Part shown: piece after piece, positions 1 to 7,759 of the stretch
How the letters are laid out: the number at the start of each line of letters is the position of its first letter
How positions within the stretch are numbered: the stretch's first letter is position 1
Assembly: GCA_947493495.1 (NCBI GenBank)
Contig: CANLRN010000033.1
Span: 1 to 41,815, forward strand
Origin: an uncultured Aquimarina sp.
GTDB lineage: Bacteria; Bacteroidota; Bacteroidia; Flavobacteriales; Flavobacteriaceae
Length of the DNA: 41,815 nt
Reading direction: 5' to 3'
The notes under the pieces: generated by a model
Database searches by the model: none
Told to the model about the DNA's origin: nothing
The model's input: only the letters and a program-made list of their open reading frames with translations
Program-made: the position numbers and the translations under genes

Positions 1-14
1 TTGGTTTAAACCAA
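1..14. repeat. 14-bp perfect palindrome at window edge
   Basis: The first 14 bases (TTGGTTTAAACCAA) equal their own reverse complement. It could be half of a terminator or an operator belonging to a gene outside the window. Nothing else in bases 1-108 is recognisable. Confidence 0.3.
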
Positions 15-108
15 CAATGGGATCAATAAAAACTATATTTTTGAATTATAGACTGTCTTAAGAATTATAAGTTTACAATAGGATATAATAAAAATAGCAG
101 ATATAAAC

Positions 109-172
109 AAAGCCTGATAAAAATTACATTTTTAACAGGCTTTATTAACTAACCAATCAATTATTGAAAAAA
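109..172. terminator. Hairpin with conserved tail, downstream of the YHS gene
   Basis: AAAGCCTG (109-116) pairs with CAGGCTTT (136-143), and the A/T-rich arms inside can extend the stem. It lies about 70 bp past the stop of the minus-strand YHS gene and can end that transcript. The plus-strand tail after the hairpin, through about 172, reappears almost unchanged after a second hairpin at 798-830, so the two are copies of one element. Confidence 0.5.
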
Positions 173-210
173 ACTTAGGGTTCAATATTTTTATAGATAC
201 TCAAGTATCT

Positions 211-663
211 TTATTTATTCTTTATTGTAAGCCAATTTTTATCGGCTTTGATTACTAGCTTTTCTGCATCTTTTTCGATCCACTTTTTTAAGGTGTTAAT
301 ACCCATCGAATTATAAAACAGATATAATTTATTATCACGTATTTCAAATGTTTTGGGATTTATCCCTATCTTTTTTGCTTTTAAAGCAATCGCATAAGCA
401 CAATAACCGCCATACTGAGGCATATATTTATCAGGGTTACTATTAAACTTATCTAGATTTTCCTGACTAAAAAACTTATATTTCACATTGTCATAAGTAG
501 CAACGTACTTACTGTTTCCCTTGATAGCTTTATCATTAAAATATTCTGTAACATCGTATCCATGTACTACAAAACCCTTTTTAGTATTGTAATCTATTTG
601 CTGAGCATATGTACTCAAACTTAGGATCAATCCGAAAAATAATGTGACAAAGATTTTTCTCAT
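211..663 (-). CDS. Secreted YHS-domain protein
   Basis: A 150-residue protein with a signal peptide (about 1-20, cleaved after TYA) followed by a YHS-type domain. Visible landmarks are GYDVTEYF (35-42), the FSQENLDKF stretch (65-73) and YGGYCAYA (84-91). YHS domains are short, often metal-associated modules, and this stand-alone periplasmic form is common in marine Bacteroidota; its biochemical role is not known to me. The single cysteine sits where the family usually has it. The gene stands alone between two similar hairpins (109-143 and 798-830). The ATG directly precedes the hydrophobic signal sequence, so the start is secure. Confidence 0.85.
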   Translation of the reverse strand: MRKIFVTLFFGLILSLSTYAQQIDYNTKKGFVVHGYDVTEYFNDKAIKGNSKYVATYDNVKYKFFSQENLDKFNSNPDKYMPQYGGYCAYAIALKAKKIGINPKTFEIRDNKLYLFYNSMGINTLKKWIEKDAEKLVIKADKNWLTIKNK

Positions 664-1001
664 GATTTTAGTACTATTTTATTGCTTTGCGAGTAGTCAG
701 TCGTTTAAAAATAAAAACATTACAGTTTTAACATACTTTTATCAATTATTAATTTTTGTGCTCACGATTTCAAAATCAAAAAGAGATTACATACAACAAA
801 GCCTACTAGAATTTCTTCTTAGTAGGCTTTATCAACTAACCAATCAATTATTGAAAAACTTTATCTTATATTGAATTATAAATGATAACTTTTCAATCAA
901 TCAGTCGTAGAGGGTATATATTCCTTACAACTATTTTTTTATATGTATTTTGCATTCTAGTTAAAGCTAAAAAAGTAGAATAATATTCCTTTTAGAGTCT
1001 T
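664..1001. other. Intergenic region with one hairpin, otherwise empty
   Basis: This stretch holds the 5' flank of the YHS gene and the 3' flank of the LuxE-like gene, both on the minus strand. A 76-codon plus-strand frame starts inside the YHS gene and runs through the hairpin; it has no family features and is treated as chance. Apart from the hairpin/tail repeat at 798-860 I see nothing. Confidence 0.5.
798..860. terminator. Hairpin with conserved tail, second copy
   Basis: A perfect 10-bp stem, AAAGCCTACT (798-807) with AGTAGGCTTT (821-830), around a 13-nt loop. It is followed by the same roughly 25-base tail (from ACTAACCAATCAATTATTG) found after the hairpin at 109-143. It may terminate the LuxE-like gene, which ends about 170 bp away on the minus strand. 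Confidence 0.5.
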
Positions 1002-1982
1002 TTATAATACCATTAAATTACATCCTCTAATATCACTATGATCAAATCTACCAATGATTTCGAAACTACCATTGGAATATTTTTTTCCTAGATCTTGGGT
1101 GGCAATAAAAGAACAAGAGTTGATGTTAGCAAGATCTATGATATTAATACCACCAGTTTTCCCTATGGAGTTAATGGTTAATGCATCTTCAGGATCACGT
1201 ATAGCGATTTTCATCCAAGGAGGGCAATAAAAAAATCCATCTCCTTTTGAATATGCTTGTGATAGTAGTTCAGTCATCCCATATTCACTATGAATCTTAG
1301 AAACACCAAACCCATTAGTCAATATTTGATGTAGTTCTGATCGGATCATTTCTTCTTTCCTGCCTTTCATCCCACCTGTTTCCATGATGATTGTTTCTGG
1401 ACGTAAACAAAACTCATATGTATTAACCAAATCTAATAAAGCAAAAGAAACACCAATAAGTAAGACTTTCTTTCTTTTTTTAGTAAGAGAATCTAATTTT
1501 TGCGCTAATTCACTTATTTCATGTAAATAAAAACCACTATCAGGTTGTTTACTGTTTTCTATTAATTTTTGTGCCATATATACTAGCGATGAACCTTCTC
1601 TCTCTAGGTATGATGGCAATAGTGCTAGTACCACATAATCAGATATCTCTCCATAAAAATATTCGAACCCTTTACAGAAACTAGTTGTATAGATGTCTAG
1701 ATCTGTCACATAATGTTTGCTTAACTGGCTACTTGTAGTACCACTGCTGGTAAAAACTTTTTTTATTGATGATGAGGAACTCAAAATCTTTTCGTGCTTA
1801 AAGAATTCTATGGGTAGATATGGGATATCAGTAATGTGCTTAACAGATGATTTCGTAACTCCTAATAGGTTGCAGAATCTTTGATATATAAGATTATTGA
1901 TATATTGATGTTTAAATACCTGTAGTGCTATTTTTTCGAAGTCCTGATCACTCTTAATAGTAAAAATAGTTTCAGATAGCAT
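1002..1982 (-). CDS. LuxE-like acyl-protein synthetase family protein
   Basis: A 326-residue protein of the LuxE / acyl-adenylate family. It has an adenylate-binding type loop FTSSGTTS (about 77-84), LALLPSYLEREGSSLVYM (about 119-136), which resembles the LuxE active-site region, and an ETGGMKGR motif in the C-terminal half. Members activate or transfer fatty-acyl groups; outside luminous bacteria the acceptor is unknown. A longer frame opens at 2030, but I chose the ATG at 1980-1982 because a consensus -7 element (TATATTTG, minus strand, 2011-2018) lies between the two, so the longer start would precede the transcript. No luxCD partners are nearby, so bioluminescence is not implied. Confidence 0.75.
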   Translation of the reverse strand: MLSETIFTIKSDQDFEKIALQVFKHQYINNLIYQRFCNLLGVTKSSVKHITDIPYLPIEFFKHEKILSSSSSIKKVFTSSGTTSSQLSKHYVTDLDIYTTSFCKGFEYFYGEISDYVVLALLPSYLEREGSSLVYMAQKLIENSKQPDSGFYLHEISELAQKLDSLTKKRKKVLLIGVSFALLDLVNTYEFCLRPETIIMETGGMKGRKEEMIRSELHQILTNGFGVSKIHSEYGMTELLSQAYSKGDGFFYCPPWMKIAIRDPEDALTINSIGKTGGINIIDLANINSCSFIATQDLGKKYSNGSFEIIGRFDHSDIRGCNLMVL

Positions 1983-2010
1983 AGAGTATAGATCAGGAAT
2001 TTTATTAAAA

Positions 2011-2018
2011 CAAATATA
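2011..2018 (-). promoter_or_regulatory. -7 promoter element of the LuxE-like gene
   Basis: The minus strand reads TATATTTG, an exact match to the Bacteroidota TAnnTTTG element. It lies 29 bp before the ATG at 1982. No clear -33 TTG is seen. Confidence 0.5.
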
Positions 2019-2287
2019 TAAAAAACACATTCATCAGCAGAGTATGTTATTGTATTCTATACATTGGCAGCTATCTTACAGTTACAAAACATTGTAAAAA
2101 ATAATACTAATTCTGATTACTCTTTATTCAACTATTCCTTTTTCCCTAAATAAAGATTTTGACCAGTTTTTGACGAAAAAAGAAAATATTGATTGTATAA
2201 AAAAATTGAAAATCTACCTTAGCTATATTTTATAAATCAACTAAATACCCACATGGCTCTATGCGTGCTTAGTTTAAAACATTTAAT

Positions 2288-3382
2288 ATGATCACCATAA
2301 AACGTTTTTTCTTAATCTCTCTAACAGTACTTTGTACTAGCTCCTGTAAAAAAAAGAATACTAGTAAAGACAACACAAATACTCCTAAAGATTTTAAATT
2401 AAATGATGAATTTAATTTAAAACTAGGGCAACCTACACTAAAATCAAAATTTGAAAATGATGATTGGAGTATTTGGGGTGGTTCTATGGTGAAAGGAGAA
2501 GATGGTCTGTATCACTTATTTTACTCACGTTGGAAAAAAAACCTAGGATGGGCTTGGATAACAAATTCTGAAATTGCACATGCAGTTGCAGAGAGTCCAT
2601 TTGGACCTTTCGCTTTCAAAGACGTAGCATTACCTATTAGAGATTCTAGCTATTGGGATGGATTATGCACGCACAATCCTACGGTTCACAAATTCAATGG
2701 AAAATATTATTTGTATTACATGGGAAATACAGGAGATGGTAAAGTAGTATCATCCCCAGGAAAACAAGTATTAAACCCGGTACATCGTAACAATCAGCGT
2801 ATTGGTGTAGCAGTAGCCAATACCCCCAACGGTCCATGGGAAAGATTTGAAACGCCTCTTATAAACGTTAGTCCAAACAAAGATGCATTAGATGCTTCGA
2901 TGGTAAGTAATCCTTCCATTACCCAAACTCCTGATGGGGGTTGTCTTATGGTATATAAAGCGGTAGGAAAACAAAAATCAGGCATTTGGGGAGGTCCAGT
3001 TGTACACTGTGTTGCTACATCTAAGCATCCAACTGGACCTTTCAAAAAATACGATAAACCTGTGTTTCAAGCAAAAAGCAGTGACTTTCCTGCAGAAGAC
3101 CCTTTTATATGGAATCAAAATGGAAAGTTTCGCGCCATAGTTAAAGACATGCACGGCGCTTTTACTAACCAAGGTAGAGCTTTGGTACTCTTTGACTCAG
3201 AAGATGGATTTAATTGGAAATTGTCTAAAAACCCTTTACTATCAAAATTAGAAATAAATTGGGCTAATGGACACAAACAAAAAGTAGATCATTTAGAACG
3301 CCCGCAACTCTATATTGAAAATGGAAAACCAACTGCTTTACTTTGTGCCGCTGATGTTAAAGACGATAATAACGTTTTATAA
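2288..3382 (+). CDS. Glycoside hydrolase family 43-like lipoprotein
   Basis: A 364-residue protein with a lipoprotein signal ending in TSSC (Cys20). The body has repeated aromatic blade motifs typical of five-bladed propeller hydrolases (GH43/GH32 type), for example DGLYHLFYS, GLCTHNPTVHKFNGKYYLYY and AEDPFIW. Related proteins cluster with polysaccharide-degrading genes, often beside sulfatases, but no such partners are here. The protein stops straight after LLCAADVKDDNNVL. From memory, relatives continue a few residues to a short ending like NVHIPLK, and the same frame after the stop does encode QDLYIP, so a small C-terminal truncation is likely. The substrate cannot be predicted. Confidence 0.7.
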   Translation: MITIKRFFLISLTVLCTSSCKKKNTSKDNTNTPKDFKLNDEFNLKLGQPTLKSKFENDDWSIWGGSMVKGEDGLYHLFYSRWKKNLGWAWITNSEIAHAVAESPFGPFAFKDVALPIRDSSYWDGLCTHNPTVHKFNGKYYLYYMGNTGDGKVVSSPGKQVLNPVHRNNQRIGVAVANTPNGPWERFETPLINVSPNKDALDASMVSNPSITQTPDGGCLMVYKAVGKQKSGIWGGPVVHCVATSKHPTGPFKKYDKPVFQAKSSDFPAEDPFIWNQNGKFRAIVKDMHGAFTNQGRALVLFDSEDGFNWKLSKNPLLSKLEINWANGHKQKVDHLERPQLYIENGKPTALLCAADVKDDNNVL

Positions 3383-3739
3383 CAAGATTTGTATATTCCA
3401 TATGCTTCCTTCTGGAAACAAGCGCACCATATAAGAGACGTTACATTTCATTATTCTTTTAGAGTATTAATATAGATGCTACGCTCAATGAGACTAAAGA
3501 TCAAATCCCTAAAGTACAGTAGTTTGGGGTAGTAGAATAGCAAATGGTATAACAAAACTGAAACTTTGGAACGATAATTTGGGGTAAGATAAAAATACAA
3601 ATCGATCTTACTTTTTTGATAATAAAGCTGCTTATCTAGATCTTCATATCACAAGAAGACATATCTATAATAAGAATGTGTATATAAAGTAGTAAAATAT
3701 AATCGGTATAAAACTTAAGAATTAGAATTAATCAAGAAT
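3383..3739 (+). pseudogene. Possible eroded coding remnant downstream of the GH43-like gene
   Basis: There is no intact gene in these 357 bases, but they do not look random. The frame of the upstream gene continues past its stop for about 28 sense codons. A second frame (3549-3692) reads about 45 codons with one internal TAA, containing YFFDNKAAYLDLHITRRHIY. I do not recognise the family. This is either a decayed gene or the frame-broken tail of a longer ancestor. Confidence 0.25.
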
Positions 3740-4069
3740 CTAATTTCGTATAAATTTTCTGGAAGAAGTATGTTTACCAATTTTTATTCTCAAAATATAT
3801 ACTCCAGTTGGCAATGCAGAAATATCTAGTCGTTTACTAGTTAATACTTCAAACGACACGCGTTCTCCTAGTATATTATAGAGAGACACTGTTGTGGTTT
3901 TTCCAGATTCTGATATAATAAATAGGGTATTCCCGCTATTAGGATTAGGGTATATCTCAACTCTTTCAGCTGAGTCTTGCTTGCTAGTAGGATTGGCTTG
4001 TGCATGAACTCCAGTAATGGAGAAACATAATATACCAATAAACGTAAGTAATAAGTAGATTTTTTTCAT
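3740..4069 (-). CDS. Short secreted protein with type IX secretion sorting domain
   Basis: A 109-residue protein: signal peptide (to VHAQ, about residue 24), a short linker, then a type A C-terminal sorting domain. The landmarks are EIYPNPNSGNTLFI, VSLYNILGERV and LPTGVYILRI, ending in KFIRN. Such domains direct cargo through the type IX secretion system and are cleaved off. Here there is almost no cargo, so it is either a tiny secreted peptide or the surviving end of a larger gene. A frame opening at 4135 uses TTG; the ATG at 4069 fits the signal peptide better. Confidence 0.8.
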   Translation of the reverse strand: MKKIYLLLTFIGILCFSITGVHAQANPTSKQDSAERVEIYPNPNSGNTLFIISESGKTTTVSLYNILGERVSFEVLTSKRLDISALPTGVYILRIKIGKHTSSRKFIRN

Positions 4070-4331
4070 ATAGCAATTAATTATTTTGGGACCATAAAAG
4101 TACAATTTTAATTTTGATTTTAAAATCAAAAACAAGAACTTTTTTTGTTAAAAATTATAAGCGATACTTTGTTATTTCTAAAAAAATAGCTGATATTTGA
4201 TGTATGATGAAGTTATAAAGAATTATAAAACTATTCTCGGAAGTACCGTTTTCGGAATATAATAGCTAAGGAAACTACTCTTTGGTTATTCTGGACACCC
4301 CTCTTTTTTCAATAAATAATTCTTTACAATC

Positions 4332-5738
4332 ATGACACAAAATAAACGTACCCTTCATAAACTATTCTCATATTTTAAAATAGCAGTTACAGGAAAAGAA
4401 CAAGATTTTACTTCTGGTAGTATCCGTAGAGCTATTTTTATGCTCTCCATCCCTATGATTTTGGAGATGATGATGGAATCTATTTTTGCACTGGTAGACG
4501 CATATTGGGTTTCTAACCTCGGTGCTAATGCTATTGCTACTGTTGGATTAACAGAATCAGTAATTACCTTAATTTATGCTGTGGCTATTGGGCTCAGTAT
4601 GGGTGTTACTGCAATAGTAGCGCGTAGAGTTGGCGAAAAAGATATTAAAGGCGCTTCACAAGCAGCTGTACAATCTATATTTTTGGGAATTGCTGTCGCT
4701 ATAATTATTAGTGTTATTGGAATACTCTTTCCGAAAGAAATTTTAGCACTTATGGGTGCCGAAGCAGATTTGATAGCGGATGGGTATGGATATACCCAGG
4801 TTTTATTAGGGGGTAATATAACCATTATGTTATTGTTTTTGATTAATGCCGTTTTCCGAGGAGCAGGAGATGCCTCTGTTGCGATGAAAGTATTGATAGT
4901 GTCGAATCTCTTAAATATTATTCTGGATCCACTTTTTATTTTTGGATTTGGACCCATTTCTGGTTTTGGTGTACAAGGTGCAGCTATTGCTACTACAATC
5001 GGAAGAGGTAGTGCAGTGGTATTGCAAATCCTGATTCTTTTGTTTGGATGGAGTAAAATCAAAGTAACTTTTAGAGATATTGTACTTAGGTCCAAAGTAA
5101 TGATGAATCTAATTAAGGTCTCTCTTGGAGGGATCGGTCAATTTATAATAGGAACATCTAGTTGGGTATTCTTAATGCGGATCATGGCAGAGTTTGGTAG
5201 CGAAGTGTTGGCAGGGTATACGATAGCTATTAGAGTATTGATGTTTACTTTGATGCCTTCTTGGGGGATGAGTAATGCTGCTGCCACATTGGTTGGGCAA
5301 AATCTGGGAGCAGGGAAACCCGATCGAGCAGAACAATCGGTATGGAAAACTGGAAAATACAATGCTTATTTTATGATTGTTGTATCTGTGCTATACTTAA
5401 TTTTTGCAGAGGTAATTATCAAAATTTTTAGCAGTGAGCCCGAAGTTGTAAAATATGGAGCCTTAAGTCTTCGTGTTATTGCGGCAGGTTATGTGTTTTA
5501 TGCCTATGGTATGGTGATTATTCAATCTTTTAATGGAGCAGGAGATACCAAAACACCAACTATTATTAATTTCTTTTGCTTTTGGGTATTTCAATTGCCG
5601 TTTGCATATCTCACAGCCATAGTTTTTGATTGGGGGGCTATGGGGGTTTTCTTAGCAATTACATTTGCAGAAGTGTTAATTGCTGTTGTAGGAATTATAT
5701 GGTTTAGGAAGGGCACTTGGAAATCAGTAAAAGTATAA
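4332..5738 (+). CDS. MATE-family efflux transporter
   Basis: A 468-residue inner-membrane protein with about 12 membrane segments in two homologous halves. The first half opens with IRRAIFMLSIPMILEMMMES, and each half has a loop with a GAGD motif (FRGAGDASVAMK; FNGAGDTKTPTI). MATE proteins expel cationic drugs or metabolites using a Na+ or H+ gradient. Its length is usual for the family. It is a single gene with its own terminator immediately downstream; the substrate cannot be predicted. Confidence 0.92.
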   Translation: MTQNKRTLHKLFSYFKIAVTGKEQDFTSGSIRRAIFMLSIPMILEMMMESIFALVDAYWVSNLGANAIATVGLTESVITLIYAVAIGLSMGVTAIVARRVGEKDIKGASQAAVQSIFLGIAVAIIISVIGILFPKEILALMGAEADLIADGYGYTQVLLGGNITIMLLFLINAVFRGAGDASVAMKVLIVSNLLNIILDPLFIFGFGPISGFGVQGAAIATTIGRGSAVVLQILILLFGWSKIKVTFRDIVLRSKVMMNLIKVSLGGIGQFIIGTSSWVFLMRIMAEFGSEVLAGYTIAIRVLMFTLMPSWGMSNAAATLVGQNLGAGKPDRAEQSVWKTGKYNAYFMIVVSVLYLIFAEVIIKIFSSEPEVVKYGALSLRVIAAGYVFYAYGMVIIQSFNGAGDTKTPTIINFFCFWVFQLPFAYLTAIVFDWGAMGVFLAITFAEVLIAVVGIIWFRKGTWKSVKV

Positions 5739-5742
5739 ACAA

Positions 5743-5770
5743 AAAACACCCTCAAATTTGAGGGTGTTTT
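5743..5770. terminator. Bidirectional terminator between MATE and lipoprotein genes
   Basis: A perfect 28-base inverted repeat (AAAACACCCTCAAA with its complement), with A and T runs at its edges on either strand. It lies 4 bp after the MATE stop and 43 bp after the stop of the converging lipoprotein gene, so it can serve both. Confidence 0.85.
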
Positions 5771-5813
5771 CTATATAAGATGAGATTTTATCTCTTTCTT
5801 TTATAATTTAGTT

Positions 5814-7733
5814 CTATAAAGAAGTTGCCCAATCGAAATCAGCTGCTACTGTTGTAGAAGTGCTATATGTTGTAGCTTCTGCAGCATCAGCATCATCAGT
5901 TTGTAAGTTCGAAGCAGGTGCGCTATCTCTAAAATCAAATTGAGTATCAAATCCAGTTAATGAAAGACCAGTAATAGTTGCTCCAGAATTGTTCTTGATT
6001 TGGATTCCTGTTCCTCCCATTGTAGAAACTGCAGTAAAGTTAATAAGTGTTGGGTTGTTATTTACACCATCAGCTTCGATTGCAGTAGAGAAATCTGCTA
6101 TTGTGATGTTAACGAATGTGTTTGTAAGTGTACCGTTCCATCCTTCAGTCCAGTCTACAGCATCATCTTCAAGGTTTTCTGCATAGAAATTAGTCATATT
6201 TACAGTTCCTCCGAAGAATTCAACTCCGTCATCAGAACCACCGATAACAGCAACATTAGTAATTGTAGTTCCATTACCTACTGCATAAAGAGTTAACCCA
6301 TTGAACTGAGAATCAGCATTGATCTGAGCACCTGTATTTTTAAGAACTAAGTAGTTGATAGTACCAGAATTATCTGTATCGTTAGTACCACCGTAAACAA
6401 GACCACCTACTTCAGCAATAGCGTTTACTCCTTCAGTAGTAGTAGCGTCACCACATATAAGTAATCCACCCCAAGCTTGACCGTCATTTGACTCCATTAC
6501 TACTGGATCAGCCATTGTTCCCTGGATATCTATAGAAGCTCCTTTTAATACAGCTAAGTAGTTTGCAGTTCCAGACTCAGAAGTAATTGTAGTTCCTGCT
6601 GGAATTGTTAAAGTAGCACCATTACTTACTAAAACAGGTCCACTTATTTCGTATGCTACAGAAGCATCAAGCGTAAGATCACTAGAAATAGTAGCAGGAA
6701 GTACGTTACCAGAACCAGTTCCTGCATCAATTACCCAAGCAAATAAACTAGCATTTGTAGAAGATGTACTAAATACAGCGTCATCAGCAGTATCTGCATC
6801 AGCTCCGTCAATTTGTAAATTAGAAGCTGGAGCGCTATCTCTAAAATCGAAAGAAGTATCAAAACCAGTTAAAGTTAAACCGTTGATAGTAGCACCAGAA
6901 TCATTTTTGATTTGAATTGCAGTTCCTCCAGTAGAAGAGATTGCAGTAAAGTTAACAAGTGTTGGATTGTTATTTGCACCGTCTGCTTCGATAGCAGTGG
7001 AGAAATTTGGGATAGTGTTTAAAACATATCCGTTAGTAAGTGTTCCATTCCAACCTTCTGTCCAGTCTACAGCATCATCTTCATTGTTTTGTAGGTATAA
7101 GTTATTTACATTTACGGTTCCTCCGAAAAATTCAACACCATCATCCGTACCATTAATGATACCTACATTGTCGATTGTAGTTCCAGAACCTACAGCATAT
7201 AGTGTAAGACCATTGAATTGTGAAGTTGTAGTAATTTGTGCACCAGCATCTCTAACGATTAAGTAATCGATATTACCAGAACTATCGGTGTCATTATTTC
7301 CACCATAGATAAGCCCTCCAACTTCCGCTATCGCATCTGCTCCTTCCGTAGTCGTAGCATCACCACAAATAACTAAACCACCCCAAGCTCCTGCTTGGCC
7401 ATTAGAACGCATAATTACAGGATTAGCTGCTGTTCCTTGAATATCAATATCAGCTCCTTTTAATATTGCCAGGTAATTATCTACTCCTGGTTCTGATACG
7501 ATTTCAGTACCTGCAGGTATAGTAAGAGTAACTCCTGATGCAACAGTTACAGTTCCTGTAATTGAGTATTCAACACTAGCGTCTAATGTAAGATCTTCAC
7601 TGATAAGACCATTTAAAATAGAATCATCAATAGGTGTTATTGGTCCACCATTGTCATCATCACTACCACAGGAAACTGAAAGTAACCCTGTAATTAGTGC
7701 AAAGCTTAATAATTTACTTAACGTTTTCATCAT
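5814..7733 (-). CDS. Predicted surface beta-helix lipoprotein, internally duplicated
   Basis: A 639-residue lipoprotein (lipid Cys22). The next residues, GSDDD, resemble the acidic surface-export signal known for Bacteroidota lipoproteins, so outer-leaflet display is likely. The mature part is two tandem repeats, residues 44-348 and 349-639, which match along their whole length. Both carry TLTIPAGT, GGLVYGG-type, SQFNGLTLYAVG, DDGVEFFGGTVN, DDAVDWTEGWNGTLTN, STAIEADG and GFDT-FDFRDSAPASNLQ motifs. The short beta-strand periodicity suggests a right-handed beta-helix. The Asp clusters could bind calcium (inference). It is the second gene of an operon, 26 bp after the TonB-dependent receptor, and has a single-repeat relative at 11596-12924. 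I know of no assigned function; a substrate-binding partner of the receptor is the best guess. Confidence 0.8.
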   Translation of the reverse strand: MMKTLSKLLSFALITGLLSVSCGSDDDNGGPITPIDDSILNGLISEDLTLDASVEYSITGTVTVASGVTLTIPAGTEIVSEPGVDNYLAILKGADIDIQGTAANPVIMRSNGQAGAWGGLVICGDATTTEGADAIAEVGGLIYGGNNDTDSSGNIDYLIVRDAGAQITTTSQFNGLTLYAVGSGTTIDNVGIINGTDDGVEFFGGTVNVNNLYLQNNEDDAVDWTEGWNGTLTNGYVLNTIPNFSTAIEADGANNNPTLVNFTAISSTGGTAIQIKNDSGATINGLTLTGFDTSFDFRDSAPASNLQIDGADADTADDAVFSTSSTNASLFAWVIDAGTGSGNVLPATISSDLTLDASVAYEISGPVLVSNGATLTIPAGTTITSESGTANYLAVLKGASIDIQGTMADPVVMESNDGQAWGGLLICGDATTTEGVNAIAEVGGLVYGGTNDTDNSGTINYLVLKNTGAQINADSQFNGLTLYAVGNGTTITNVAVIGGSDDGVEFFGGTVNMTNFYAENLEDDAVDWTEGWNGTLTNTFVNITIADFSTAIEADGVNNNPTLINFTAVSTMGGTGIQIKNNSGATITGLSLTGFDTQFDFRDSAPASNLQTDDADAAEATTYSTSTTVAADFDWATSL

Positions 7734-7759
7734 TGTTTATATTTAATTAAAATAAAGTT

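Noticed and set aside
644..874. 76-codon plus-strand frame
   Set aside because: It overlaps the YHS gene start and runs through a hairpin repeat; there is no signal peptide plus domain structure beyond a hydrophobic start.
1002..1982. Bioluminescence function for the LuxE-like protein
   Set aside because: No luxAB, luxC or luxD partners are present; the family is widespread in non-luminous bacteria.
2075..2092. TTACAGT and AAACATT in 11-bp phase upstream of the GH43-like gene
   Set aside because: Only two units, and no -7 box at 8 bp on the plus strand; likely chance in A/T-rich DNA.
4574..5095. 173-codon minus-strand frame inside the MATE gene
   Set aside because: It lies wholly within a convincing gene on the other strand, and its composition is that of a complement of membrane-protein codons.
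5989..7266. Plus-strand frames inside the beta-helix lipoprotein gene
   Set aside because: They recur in both repeats simply because the DNA is duplicated; they are shadows of the minus-strand gene.
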